Below are positions 41,005 through 53,745 of a stretch of 64,000 nucleotides of DNA, piece after piece. The notes under the pieces were generated by a model. The model ran no database searches. It was not told where the DNA came from and saw nothing but the letters and a program-made list of their open reading frames with translations. The DNA is from Seminavis robusta (lineage: Eukaryota > Bacillariophyta > Bacillariophyceae > Naviculales > Naviculaceae): contig CAICTM010000030.1 of the NCBI GenBank assembly GCA_903772945.1, positions 62,001 through 126,000 on the forward strand. Reading direction: 5' to 3'. The position numbers were made by a program, and so were the translations under genes. Position 1 is the stretch's first letter; each line of letters opens with the position of its first letter.

Positions 41005-42090
41005 ATGGATGATTCCGTTTCTCATGGATCTTTCTCTGGGCATGAACTCTACTCCTTGAACTTGACTCGGCAGTACAAAAAACTGATCCGGAAATCCGAG
41101 ATCTGCACCTCCGGTGGCACCCATCTCCTGCCCTTGGCTACAACCAACTGCCGACCAACCAATGAATCCCCCTACGAATGGCCCAAATGTCACAAACCTA
41201 ATCCTGATGCATTCACCCTTTGGAAGCAAGCCCTGAAGCGTACATATTTAGTACCCCAGTCCCGTTCCCAACAACTCCAACTCCAAATTGGACCATGGCT
41301 CCTTCCCGAAGACCCCATTTGGGAATGGTGGTTTGATCCCAGCATTTACCAATTGTTCCACGGGGCCCCACTTACTGGACACTCTGGATACAGGACTCCA
41401 TCTTCCCGTTCATCTACAAAAATATTGGCTCTATTCCTGATGATACTGTCCCCCCTACTCTGTGCTGTGCTACAATCCAACAAAGCCGCAGCACCACCAG
41501 GAAGCGATTAATCGATTGGGGGAACCATGCTCCTCACCAAGCCCCTCCACCAACAAACTGATACTCTCCTCCACTTGGTCAATAACCTACCTCCAGGTTT
41601 GAAATGGGCGATTGATCATTTTACTGTTCCGGACGATGGGTATCATCTTGCTTCTTGCATTTCTGCTGGCACTTGCATTGCTGTTAGTGATGGCTCCTAT
41701 AAAGCTGGCATTGGTACTTCTGCCTCTGTCCTGACTGGACCGATACCAGCATGGAACTGGTAACCGTGGATGTCACTCCTGGCCCCCATAAAGATGGTGA
41801 TTCATACAGATGCGAGCTTAGTGGACTTTTTGTCGTTGTCCTGACTACCGGTCTTCTCTGCACCCTTCACAATGTGACATCTGGCTCTTTACATCTTGGT
41901 TGTGGCAATGAAGCTTCTCTTTGAATCTTCCAACCTTGGTTTGTCCCCCATCCCACCATGGAGTCATTTGACATGGTTCGGCCCTCTGGACCCTTCTGCA
42001 ATCTAGCCCTATCACCTTTACTGTTGAACATATTGATGACCACATGGACGATATTGGCGCACATGAACTCACCTTCATAGAACAACTCAA
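41005..42090 (+). mobile_element. Retroelement fossil with RNase H-like segment, class uncertain
   Basis: A degraded coding remnant. One stretch contains WKQALKRTYLVPQSRSQQ and WEWWFDPS; another, near 41690, carries AVSDGSYKAGIGTSAS, which fits an RNase H catalytic strand. I place it as retroelement-derived because of that motif; whether LINE-like or LTR-type cannot be told. It looks broken in several places. A related fragment may lie at about 53060-53690. Confidence 0.45.
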
Positions 42091-43173
<1,083 letters not shown>

Positions 43174-43722
43174 ATGCCTCCTTTTGAATCCACTATCAAA
43201 AAATCATCTCAAAAGAATTTATTCTCGGCAATTACTTCTTCACAATTTTGTGCTTTGCCCAAATCAATCGAACTTGACTCTGATTGCTGGCAGCGCATTC
43301 TTTCCTACAATGATGATGATTCCTACCTACCGATCGCATTGACACATCCAGTTCTTCGACATGAAATCCTCAAATTGAATAAAGGTCGCAAATGCACTCT
43401 TTCCTGTGCCGATGCTTCATACAACGGTGATCTCTGTAAGCTGCAGCTAGCTCATCACCTTGGATGTCCACTCGACAATTTGGCGAACATGGCCGCTATG
43501 CAAGGAAATTTAGATTGTCTACACTATGCGTGTGAAAAAGGATGTTCTATGGAGCATGATGCTGGAGTAGCCGCAATGGCTGCTTTAGGCGGACATGTCA
43601 AATGTCTACGATACTTGTGGGAAAATGCTGAATGTCCATTTGATGTCTCTGTCTACGAACACGGAATGATTGGTGGAAACGAAGAAGTCATTGAGGTTTT
43701 GAAAACATACGATTGTCCATAG
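43174..43722 (+). CDS. Small ankyrin-repeat protein with F-box-like start
   Basis: Predicted 182 residues from the ATG at 43174, chosen because the N-terminus (MPPFESTIKK) is polar and the longer frame upstream runs out of simple sequence. Residues about 30-60 read ELDSDCWQRILSYNDDDS, which looks like the start of an F-box-type helix. Three or four short ankyrin repeats follow (ASYNGDLCKLQLAHHLGCP, AAMQGNLDCLHYACEKGC, AALGGHVKCLRYLWENAECP, GGNEEVIEVLKTYDCP). The class is the same as the large ankyrin gene at 30100-31617, but shorter and more diverged. Confidence 0.7.
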   Translation: MPPFESTIKKSSQKNLFSAITSSQFCALPKSIELDSDCWQRILSYNDDDSYLPIALTHPVLRHEILKLNKGRKCTLSCADASYNGDLCKLQLAHHLGCPLDNLANMAAMQGNLDCLHYACEKGCSMEHDAGVAAMAALGGHVKCLRYLWENAECPFDVSVYEHGMIGGNEEVIEVLKTYDCP

Positions 43723-44508
43723 TGTCCTGATTTGGAAAGAATCGAGGAATAAATAGTCGTAGAAAATGATTTCTATGACATCATGTCTGGCAGCGCTAAT
43801 GAAGTGGTACATTGGCATCTTGTTTAGTTAGAGTTTGGCTATTTCTATTGCTATTGCTATTGTTCTTATAGTCTAGACTTTCGCACCACTGCGGCAAGTC
43901 AGCATGCCTGTACCGACAGCATGCTGGCTCTTTTATGCCTGTTAGTAGTCGCACATTGGTTTTGTATGATAGTGGTACGCTGGATTGCACGCTATGCTCA
44001 CGAACTCCCTCAATTTTCAGGTAAATTGTTGATGTTAATACGAACCAAAAATTCAAGACAATGACGGGAAAAAGAGCGGAAAAAGTTAAATTCTGCAGGA
44101 ATCTAGCTCCTGCAGGAAGGATTGCACTACGCTAAAAGCTAGTGTAAAGATTTTTCGAGTGTTTTGAGTTTGAGAGAATGAAAGTTATGCGAGAGATTAG
44201 AAAGCTACGAAAACTAATCCATGAGAGAGATCGTTGCGAAGCTCATTGAAGTTGGTCTCCCGCGGGAGGCCTCGAAGTGTGATATCGTAGGTTATGGTAA
44301 TAACTCTACGCACTCCACGGTCCAATTCCAGAATGCGTGGAAACTTCAGCTAGTAGCTGTCTAGTAGCGTGGAAGCTTTCCACGCAGGCTAAATATCTAG
44401 AGCGATGTTTCATCGACAACCTAGTATGACTAGCAGTCACAAGAACTCTGTCTCAATGACTATTCGCGAGGGACTACGTCACGAGTCGAACTCAAACCCT
44501 ATCTAGGA
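43723..44508. other. Intergenic, no gene seen
   Basis: No supportable ORF. It contains ctcctgcagga inverted segments at about 44095-44118 (gcaggaatctagctcctgc), a short perfect hairpin. Confidence 0.45.
44095..44118. repeat. Short perfect hairpin around ctgcagga
   Basis: The sequence ctgcaggaatctagctcctg and following cagg forms an inverted repeat with a few-base loop. Too short to classify; may be a terminator-like or edge-of-element structure. Confidence 0.45.
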
Positions 44509-46289
44509 TCAAGTCGCGAATAAGGCTAAGAGCCGTGTATTGCAATTCGTCAAAAACAAATGCTCAGTGCTTTTCATACCAACCTCACCAAATCCTGACA
44601 AATATTCATTTGGTGGCAGATAGTAAGGAAAGGGTCCAGTTGAGTGGAGAGGATGAGGCGTATTGAGCGAATACTCTTCTGGTCCATAGATTCGTAAATT
44701 CAAATTATGTCCTTGCCAAGAAGAAACCGTATGCATTCTTAGATTGCTATCCAAAAAAGTATTATAAGATACAGAACCATCTGTTTCATGTGCTATGGAT
44801 GGATAAGCCCATTTCATCTGTCTAGCTCCCAACATCAGTAATTTAATGGGGTCATTTGCATGACTACCAAATTGAAATGCATCTCCAAGAATGCTACGAG
44901 TCACAAACATTTCGCCCGGTTTCAATGTGTGAAGACCTCCCTGATAATCGTACGTTGGATGTGCCAACAATCTATGATGAGAATTGAATATCTAAGTAGG
45001 TAAAGATGAGTATTGAGAGTTGTGATAGTAGATCAAGTCGGAAGTACCATTGGAACCTACCGGTATACAAATGTCTGTAATTGGATGTCCTTGAAGTGCT
45101 GCATTAGATTCATTTCTGACGTAATTCTCGCCAGTTGTTGGCCAACAAATCACTCTTTTTGCCAAAGGATATTTCGTTGAATCGGATACTCTTACAGTCT
45201 CATAGTGCCAGCTAGTCAGTTTTGGATGAACAGTCCCAACTCAATCACCTCCTTTCCAGTCGTCGGGTATAAAGGGTTTTCGCTTGGATCTGTATGATGG
45301 AAGTCAAAAGTAAAATCTAATCCATAACTAGAGAAATTCATGAGGTCCTCTACCTTCAACTTTACATAAATAACAGACTCCAATCTTAATTGAAATTCTC
45401 TTGGGTCTGAAATGAATATTGTTAGAATCATAAAGAGTTCTTGTAATAGACTGGAATCATCTAGTAATGTTCGTCCCTTGAATAAATACTCTGAAATGAA
45501 GTTTTTAAAAACCACTCAACAACCACTTTGATAGCGAACAACAAGAACAATCTTGGAGTCAAGCCCAGTGGTAAAATCGACCTTGAGCCAGCATCGCAAT
45601 TTCCTTGTTGACATTGCATGAAACAATTGATCCATCTTTCATTGATATCTTTCTGCTTAACACTGTCCACACTCTCTTTTCTCTTTGGTTTTTCCAATTT
45701 TCATGATCATTGTGCAACATCTCATCTCCAAGTAATTCCACTTTCTTGTAAGAACTTGGAATTCCTCCAATACACCATGATCGACCTGACCCTGATCGTT
45801 TTTGAATATTGTCATAGGGCCAAGTCCATGGCGCAAATTATGAATGGCCGTTATTACCTCCATGGGGCGCCAATCTCTAGCATTATCTATCCTTAACTGA
45901 TAAAGAATTGCCTGCGCTTCCAAAACCCTCACCCCAAGTTTTACATCATCCATTGCTTCCCAGAATCGTTCTTTTGTAATTGGACCAAGTTCATCTTTAC
46001 ATCCTTGATAGAATTCCACAAACATAATCTTTTTCAATTCTTCAATTTGATCTCGTCTAAAAATTTCATATTTTAAACCATGGACATTATTTACTTCCGT
46101 AGTAAACCAAGGAACTCCATAATTATGGTTGTGTCTCGTTCTCAATAGATCATGCACGTTCATTACCAAACCATTTCTGCTAGTCCATTTTGGTTGCTTT
46201 ATCATAGCCTTCAGTATAGTGCATGAATCATAATGTTTATAATGTTTGATATACTCATATAAAGGTGTAGTCCTTGTGACTTGATTCAT
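44509..46289 (-). other. Three unrecognised minus-strand ORF segments
   Basis: Frames at 45657-46289 (210 residues, with an ATG), 45216-45515 and 44509-44970 lie in a row on the minus strand. Their composition looks coding: WTSRNGLVMNVHDLL, LGVRVLEAQAILYQLRIDN and GDAFQFGSHANDP are not simple sequence. The last two lack an ATG. I recognise no family, and cannot say whether this is an intron-containing gene, a relic or part of a mobile or virus-like element. I do not join them. Confidence 0.4.
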
Positions 46290-47240
46290 TTAACAATTGG
46301 GTCACAAAAAATCTCCGGGTGATCCTTAGGATCCAATGGACAAGCATCTGGAATCATCGAATGGTAGCTTCAACATTGAATTTTTTCAATTTTCCATTCT
46401 TTGGTACGGTCCACAGAAGAGGTATATTCCATGGACATGGACCCAAAAGCTCCAAAAGTGGGTGGGTTAATTCTCCCCTGAATTTTAGAAATATTCGCAG
46501 CAAGTGTCTGTACTTTGTTCAAAGCAAATGTAATTACTAGTTTTAGGACCTTCATTACTTATACCATTTTGTTGTTTTCTGATCTTGTATCATCTAATAC
46601 TTTCGCGAAAAAGTCAAGCAAAAAAGTTCGAGTAGCTTTTCTTTAGTGGCAGTAGCCTTCCATTGGTGAAATTGCACCGCCATGCTGACCAAATCATGTT
46701 GTCGATAGATGCGATACAACAAAGCGGTAGACTGGACCCAGTAATCTACAGATTACGATCAACTGAGGATAGATGTGATACAGCAACAAAGCGATCGATT
46801 GGAAGACAGAGCAAACCACAGATAAACACAACAGAAATCCAAACCTCAAAAAAAGAGAAATTGTGAGGATCACAGACTCGATTTCCTAGGCATAATCGCA
46901 GAAAAAATGAGGATCTAAGTACTCAACCACGAAGATCCATAGTTCGGATATCTAAGTAACCATGCTGTGCTGCAACGGTGACTTAAGTAAATATAGGAAA
47001 GTCCAATCGCAGAATCAACAACGATTTTCTTCAACCAACCGGACACACAATCAACGAACGCAAGACTGACCACCCAATCGCAGAATTTTCTCATGCAATA
47101 TGACGAGGTCTTTTTAGTGGAAAAAAGTATCTTTGGCATTGGAGTCGAAATCAGAGTAGCATCGAATTTGCTATCACCACATACCTTGTATATACTCTCA
47201 CTTCTTGGTCGTTACTTCACGATTTGCCATTCCTTTGACA
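46290..47240. other. Intergenic, no gene seen
   Basis: About 950 bp, AT-rich, with no ORF that I can support. Runs up to a tatatactctcactt segment (about 47190) that may be the promoter of the following ORF. Confidence 0.4.
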
Positions 47241-47983
47241 ATGAGTTCCAAGCATCCTAACGAACGGATCACTCAACAAGGAGCTCGCAAAAAGAACTGT
47301 AACCAACCTACTCCCGAAGGTTTCAAAGTCAAGCAATATGCGGATGGTGACGCCACCGATCCAGTGACTGTTATAATTATCGGCTGACAAAACAAAAAAA
47401 ACCAGATTTGGCCGTCCTCGATGGTGGTGGTGATGCGTACAAAACACTACCGTCGTCCGACAACAAGAAAAAACCAGATGTAGTTGATATGTCAAATATT
47501 CCAGACAGTCCAGCACCAGATGTAGTTGATATGTCAAATATTCTAGACAGTCCAACAAATGTCGACAAACTTCCCCGCCCTGTCACTGTCTACAAGAAGA
47601 CTACTACAGTACAGGATACCCCAGCACATGCCAACAAACCTCCCCGTCCAGTTTCTGCGAACAAGAAGACTATTGCAGCACAGAATAGTCGAGCGAGTAC
47701 CAAAATAGCTCCTCGTCTGGTTACTGCCATCAAAAAGAAACCCGATCATGCTAATAGTTCTGAAGAGTTGAAGAAGGAAAGGGAGAATGCAGGGAAAGCC
47801 TCTGAATTGTATAAGAAATTGTCACAGTTGGAATTGGGAACCACTGATGAAATGGCATTGGGACTTGTGGGATCCAGTAATTTTTTCCAACATGACGTTC
47901 TTCAGAACATGATGACTTCAATGTATAACACCGGAGAAGCTAGTTATGGTGAATTGTTGAAGAATTGGGAGAAGGAAGAATAG
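47241..47983 (+). other. Two adjacent ORF segments, low-complexity, unrecognised
   Basis: An ATG at 47241 opens 49 codons (MSSKHPNERITQQGARKKN), ending at 47387. A second frame (47408-47983, about 191 residues) then follows; it has a 42-bp tandem duplication (47474-47515 and 47516-47557, coding PDVVDMSNIPDSPA and PDVVDMSNILDSPT) and Lys/Pro-rich spacers such as NKPPRPVSANKKT. The last 70 residues look globular (SSEELKKERENAGKASELYKKL). I cannot establish a splice that links the two. It may be a fast-evolving low-complexity protein or a relic. Confidence 0.4.
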
Positions 47984-49202
47984 CTCAGTCACAATGTTAG
48001 ATACCATCATAAAATAAAAATTATGTGGTGCACTTGGACCAGATGTCGACTCTTCCAATCCTTGCTGCTGACTTTATCATATGTCTTTTTGGTTGAAAAT
48101 AACATGTAACCCACCAACTTGCTTTCTGAATCCTTTCCATTTTTCATGTTGACCATCTCAGGCTGCCAGTTCCATTCCTTTTTGTCAGAGAGCAGCTTAT
48201 AGAGATCCTGGTAATTGGATGAAGTCATTGGAAGCATGCATTCTTCGTCTGTATACCCATCAATGAGAGCTGACATGCTGATGGTATGAAGAAAAGGTCA
48301 GCCCAGTCAGGTAATTGAGTTGGGCCCTGACAGCGTTGATATTTGTCATGAAGTCCATAACAGGCCATAAACACGGGCACAGGGTCTGGGACTTTCACTT
48401 TGATAGGGCGACGAGCTGGGGGCCCTCGGCCTAAACCACGGCCACCTCTCCCATGACCTCTCCCACGACCTCTCCCACCAGCATTGCCTCCTTGTGTTTG
48501 AAGGGTTTTCCATTTATATGGATCTGCGAGAGAAATTGTGTCTCCGTGCAGAAAGTTATGAGCGTGCTACTAGTACGCTGTATGACTGCCTATGATTTCC
48601 GCTTGGAGTGGTTTGGACTTGACCGATTTCGAAAGCTTTGAAACGTGACCGAAATCGAAAGTGTCTGGCTACGATAGCAAGCTAGCAAGATCTAAAAGTT
48701 TTGATTGGAAAGATATCGACGCAGCGCTAGCCTTAAGCTGACAGAGCATGCATCTCCCACAGCCGGGAAGGCCGACTGCCTGCAGGGGTGCGAATGAAAT
48801 CGAATGAACCATAACCTGTATCCTAACACTAGCCTTAAACTGACAGAGCATGCATCAAAATCGATGAATTGTCTTTTAAGGTCTGGCCGTGGTAGGGTAA
48901 CAAATGACAATTTTATGCCTCTATTTGAGCGAATTTGTGACAAAAACGCAAAGATTGGTCATTAACCAACCACAACAGAATGGGGCAATTTGAAGAAAAA
49001 CCAAGTGTAGCGACAGCCAGACCTTAAAAGACGTTTGAACCGAGGTGATCATCAGATGTTCGAAGATTTTTGACGATCTTATAATCTCAACTTCACAACT
49101 CTTATTTCTTGTCAGAAAATCCATAATAACATTTCAATTATGACTATCTTAATTGAAAGTGAAACAACAAATACCAGATCGTCGGAATGAAGATTTTCAC
49201 AA
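47984..49202. other. Accessory stretch with unrecognised minus-strand coding remnants
   Basis: A minus-strand frame at 48007-48276 (YTDEECMLPMTSSNYQDL) and, in another frame at about 48290-48530, an RGG-rich segment (GGRGRGRGHGRGGRGLGRG) look coding but do not make one ORF and match no family I know. Two copies of a ctagccttaa-actgacagagcatgcat motif occur at about 48728-48752 and 48830-48852. Confidence 0.4.
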
Positions 49203-49697
49203 GTCACAACATTGCATGTTGCATGTCAACTAGATCTATCCATTGAAGTCATTAAGGAGTTGATTCGATTTAGACCAAATGATCTAATGGAAGTCAATGC
49301 CGACGGTAATGCACTAATCCATTTGGTAGCTGAATGCTGTGAACCTAACAAAGTCGTCTATCTTGTGTTTGAAATGCCGAGAGACGACTCAACTGTTTTG
49401 GGAGTTCGAAACGCCCAATACTTCACACTGTTTGACTCCATCCTGAAGTCTTATCGAAAGTTTTCAACAAGTCAGTTACGAACTATCTTTCGGCTATCAG
49501 AATGGTCATCATATTCACGATTGACAATCATGAAACATCGCACTAACCATCCAGGAACAATCAATTGGATTGATTATCTACCATTCGAAGATGCAACCCA
49601 ACACATGCGAATTGCAACAACAATTTGCATGTATATACCAAAATTGAGTGTATTTCGATTCACAGTTCCTATTGATTATCGTGCCAATTTGATGATC

Positions 49698-49713
49698 GCG
49701 GAGCAAGTTGGAA
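49698..49713. repeat. Target-site duplication, left copy
   Basis: gcggagcaagttggaa, identical over 16 bp to 52253-52268. Preceded by tc here and by gt at the right copy, so identity does not extend beyond 16. Confidence 0.8.
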
Positions 49714-52252
49714 GGGGGTTTAAATACTTATTTAGGTTAACAACCTATTGGGTCCGGAGGACCTTTTTCTACGCTGGCACGAGTTGAGCCTGAGGGCCCA
49801 AATAGCTGAGTCGTATACCATTGACAAATTGCACAATAGGAAGATTCACGGTGCACACCAAGCTTCAACACTGCAGGAGGACAGGCCACTCATAGTAGCA
49901 CGGCTACACTATCCTATAGTCTCACCGTCGTTCACCTCCGCCCCATGAACGAGGGGCAGGTCCCTACAGCTCTACTTACAATGGAAGTGTGCATCTTCCC
50001 ATCATGACCTGGAGCTCGGTGGCCTAGCCATGATTCAACCTATTAGAAGGGCGCTGATCGACAACAGTCATCATCGATCCACCTCCACCACAGGTGCGTC
50101 TGAGTGATCAGGTCCCATGCTGTGGCCATTGCCTTGTCGTGCAAGGCAAGATGCCAGCAGAGTCCATAGGCGGTGGCACACCTAAGACTGGACCATGTCA
50201 GGGTATGACATATCCAGTGGGCGAACAATATCAGGCAGAAGCTGACAAAGAGCCATGCGATAGGGCCAAGTGACGCACTGGCAGGCAGTGGCTCCCACAG
50301 GGGAGGCACAATGTCTGCTGGGGCGGTGTGGACTGTGAGAGGGGTTGTGGGGTGGATGTTGGAGGGGTGGTTGTGGGCTGTAGATGGTATGATGCTGGAG
50401 GGAGGAGGGTAAGGTGTGTTTGCTGTGATAGGCATGATGGTTGGTTGATGGAAAGGTTGGTGTATCGTGTAATGTTGACTGTCGGGTCGTTGCTGCAACT
50501 CAAGCACAGGGATTGCTTGTGAGGTGGAGAGGGGGATTGATTCGAAGGAATCTATTCAAGGAGGCCAATGCTCTGGGGCACTGGCAATCAGGGTATGGAT
50601 CAAAGCTGTTGGGTGGAGATGGCCACTGGATCAAAGGCTGGGTCCCAATCTAGTACAGTTAACCACAACTGCAAAAGGAAGGGATCAAAGCCAAAGGCTG
50701 ATAGAGGATTCTCAACAGAGGTCTGGAGAAGTCACTTTGTAGCCAGTAGAGACGGTGGTTGGTGTGATCAAGTGTTGGTGTTGGTTGATAGAGCTGTGCT
50801 ACTGTTTGACAATGGGTGTTGTCTCAAGGGCTGCTACTCAATCTGGTGAAGGCCACCACAGACTTCAACAGAGAGTCAAGCCAAGATTTGTAGAGGGTAC
50901 TCAATTCAGTGGAATGGACAAAGACTGAGGAGTAACTCAACAATCAGTTAGAGATGTAAAGAGTCAATTGGTGATTGATATTCGAGCCACTCCGCGCTAC
51001 AGTTCTGTCTGGGGCTCAATCCTTTGGAGTTAGACACACTCAGTAGGAGAGTCTGGAGCAGGAGCAGAGAGGTGGCTGGATCAATAAGGGGGGTGTTACA
51101 CAATCTAGCTGTGATGCTAGAGGGGCAACTTTTGTTGGTTCTTGTGGGGGTGAGATCCTTTGGAGAGGAGCTGGATATCCCAGGTAGGCTGGAAACAATG
51201 AAATGGCCAAGCCTGGTAATAGAGCCTGAACAAGGTGACTGACTGGCTTCAGTGGAATACACAAGTTCTGAAGTTCAGCTTGCCAACCTGTAACTCAAGT
51301 CCTTACAGGAACTCTGTTGCTGTTTGTTGTTCCTCTGGGAGAGGAGTTAGATATCAATGGGGGAGTGGTAACAGTAGCAGTATCAGTTCCAACTAGGACG
51401 TCGGGAGAAACCCAGAGTGGCCGGTGAGAAAGTAAGAATACAGGTATAATTCTCTTCTCGGTGGTCACTGCAGGTATCTCGTGAAGTCCTTCTTGATGAT
51501 AGTAGGCTGTCGTTCGATCCGTACGGAAGAGGATAGAGATACGGTCGCGGGAAGATCGGTTCACGGAGTAGCGAGTCTTGGATCGATTCGAAGATTCGAT
51601 TCGGTTCAAGGGATTCGGATGAGTCAGTTGCCTTAGGGGTAAGGTTAACGGGCCTGTTGTTGTTGTTGGAATCGAATCGTTCGATCGTACGAAAAAGGAT
51701 CGACAATGGGATTTCTTGGGCCGTCGGTAGTAAGAGCAATGTCGGTTCACTGCAGAGTATGGAGGAAACTTGTACTGCTGAGTCTACTGAAAGCCAGAGA
51801 CTTCTTCTTGTGTTCAATTTCTTCCAACTTGGTCGTCAGCGGTCGAAAATAGAAAACCCGCCCAAACTGGTAGGATTTCAATTGGGATGGCTTTCTAATC
51901 TGAACCGGAGAAGGCCGCGTTGATAGTCGCTTGATAGGAGGGGTGCGCAGGAGATAGGAGGTATCGATCCTTTCGGCTTGAATAGAGTGGAGGAAGAGAG
52001 GAAAAAGGGAGTGTGTTTCCTGTGATGACGTTGAGTTGAATCCTATAGTAAAACAGTACTCTTCAACAAGATAACAGATAACAAGCTTCCTGAGGTCCTT
52101 TCGATTCGTTTCAATGCTTCCAGTGGGTCTAATAGGTGTGGTGGTGATGGTATAGAAGTGACCGTCATATTATTTTCGTTGCTATTAGGTGTTTTCGTGT
52201 TGGTTGACAGATCCAGCGGCAGGAGTCAGTAGTTGCTCCCGCTTGGAAAAGT
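49714..52252. mobile_element. 2.5-kb insertion with 16-bp target-site duplication
   Basis: Bounded by the 16-bp direct repeats at 49698-49713 and 52253-52268. It begins gggggtttaaatacttattt and ends cgcttggaaaagt, with no terminal inverted repeat that I can see and no clear poly(A). Internal frames (such as 50043-50507 minus and 51383-51817 minus) are low in complexity and match nothing. A 16-bp duplication is in the range made by target-primed retrotransposition (LINE or SINE), but no reverse transcriptase is visible, so it may be a non-autonomous copy. Confidence 0.6.
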
Positions 52253-52268
52253 GCGGAGCAAGTTGGAA
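52253..52268. repeat. Target-site duplication, right copy
   Basis: Second copy of gcggagcaagttggaa. Followed by actcaccaaac, which continues the ankyrin-gene frame. Confidence 0.8.
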
Positions 52269-53013
52269 ACTCACCAAACCTTCAGGAATTGTCCATGAAT
52301 TTCTTTATGAGGGGAGACACACCACCAACTTCTTTAGATCCTACTAGTAATGAAGATTTGACCCAAGTAACACATCGAGTGCTGGATTTATCATATCTTC
52401 AATTATTTCTCCGTCCAACAACAATCACTCGAATGAGTTTACGCATTCCCTCGAATAAGCTATTTACCAAAGTGATGTCCCTCGTGATCACGGTCAATTG
52501 GTACATCGATTCTCTGACATTGCATTTTCGGGTTCACAAGAATATTCACAAGACTAATATCCGCATGCAAGTATGATCAGGGGTAATTATACTTTATGTC
52601 GTTTATGTTTGAAATTCAAGGATGTACACTTGTCACCCTGTGGCATGGTGTACTTCCAGAATTACTTTCACAAAGCTATACGACAATCTTCATTGGAGTC
52701 TTTGCAGGTAGATTTTGCCAACAAGTGGTTGCGCTATGATTGGGAAGAAAAATTCAATCACGTAATTAATTTGAGTGGCAGACGACAGCTTCGACGTGGT
52801 CTGGTTTGTGTAGCCTCTCCGATCACACAGACAAAATTATTGGAATCCTTCTCTTGGATTACATTGCGTCAACAAAACATTGTTGATGGCAACATTCTTG
52901 ATGAGGACACTGTGTCAACCATTTGTGAGGAAAATGAGCTCATCAACCACAGTATCTTATGTGAAGTGCTGAAGATCACAATGGATACATGGCTATTTGG
53001 ATTCGAGCAATGA

Positions 53014-53745
53014 ATATATAGATGGTAATTTTTAATTTTTGTATTAATTCTAATGCTGGGCGGTCCTACCGCAGAACAATTGAACAGCACAACCCAACTG
53101 CCCCCCTCAGCTGTGCTTCGAAGGTGAAGGCTGGTCCATTTGGCAAGCTGACACCAAGCTGGCTTCTCCCACCAAGGCCACCCTCATTGAAGCCATCTGC
53201 ACCCCTGCCATTTTAAAGTACTGGACGACTGACTATCATGACTCGCCGGCAAGGTTTCCTCAGCGGCAACTCATCACATTCACTGGCAGATGTCCCACCG
53301 CCTTATGAAAACCCTTCCCGCAGGCATGCAACGATGGTCCACCAAGCATGGGTCCAAAAACTGTGGAGTTGTGCTTCCATTCATTTATGCAACCCTCAGT
53401 GGAATGGACACAAAAACCACAACAATCGGAAACCACCATCACAGAATTTGTTGATTTGTTGGTGGTAATCCATAAGTCTGACCTGTTTTTGACGAGCTGA
53501 GGAGGGCAAACACCCTACCTCACCTTTGGATATCTCCAACATGCTCCGTGACTCAACAGTAAGTTCCAACCAAATGGAGCATTCTACACAACGCCAACGC
53601 CAACTGCAACTCAGCGGGTCACCATTGTACATGTGGAAGCAACGTTTCAAGTCATGAGTTCATTACGCTGTAGTGGGGAGATCTCAGACTATTTACTGGC
53701 TAGCAACGATTGATTCCATTCGACTTTATTAGCTTGCAACAGAAT
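53014..53745 (+). mobile_element. Retroelement fossil, class uncertain
   Basis: Between about 53060 and 53480 lies a degraded coding remnant containing WSIWQADTKLASPTKATLIEA and ILKYWTTDY-type segments of the kind found in diatom retroelement proteins. Its character is like the fragment at 41005-42090, so both may derive from one element family. It looks broken in several places. The rest up to 53745 has no gene. Confidence 0.35.

Larger units (their letters stand above)
49203..53013 (+). pseudogene. Ankyrin-type host gene split by a 2.5-kb insertion
   Basis: The 5' part (49209-49713) reads TLHVACQLDLSIEVIKELIRFRP and ALIHLVAECC, ankyrin repeats of a diatom family; it has no start codon in frame, so the true start is upstream, missing or in another exon. 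The 3' part (52269-53013) reads SPNLQELSMNFFMRGD onward. A 16-bp sequence, gcggagcaagttggaa, occurs at 49698-49713 and at 52253-52268. If the material between is removed with one copy of the 16-mer, the same frame runs on from VG to NSPNLQEL, which fits one former exon. Further on, a 50-nt GT-AG intron (52571-52620) would link the frame to 52621-53013 (DVHLSPCGMVYFQNYFHKAI). The product end is unidentified. The gene is probably inactive. Confidence 0.6.

Noticed and set aside
44450-44520. tRNA-like B-box (gagtcgaactc)
   Set aside because: No matching acceptor, D or anticodon arms could be folded around it; no tRNA is supported anywhere in the window by eye.
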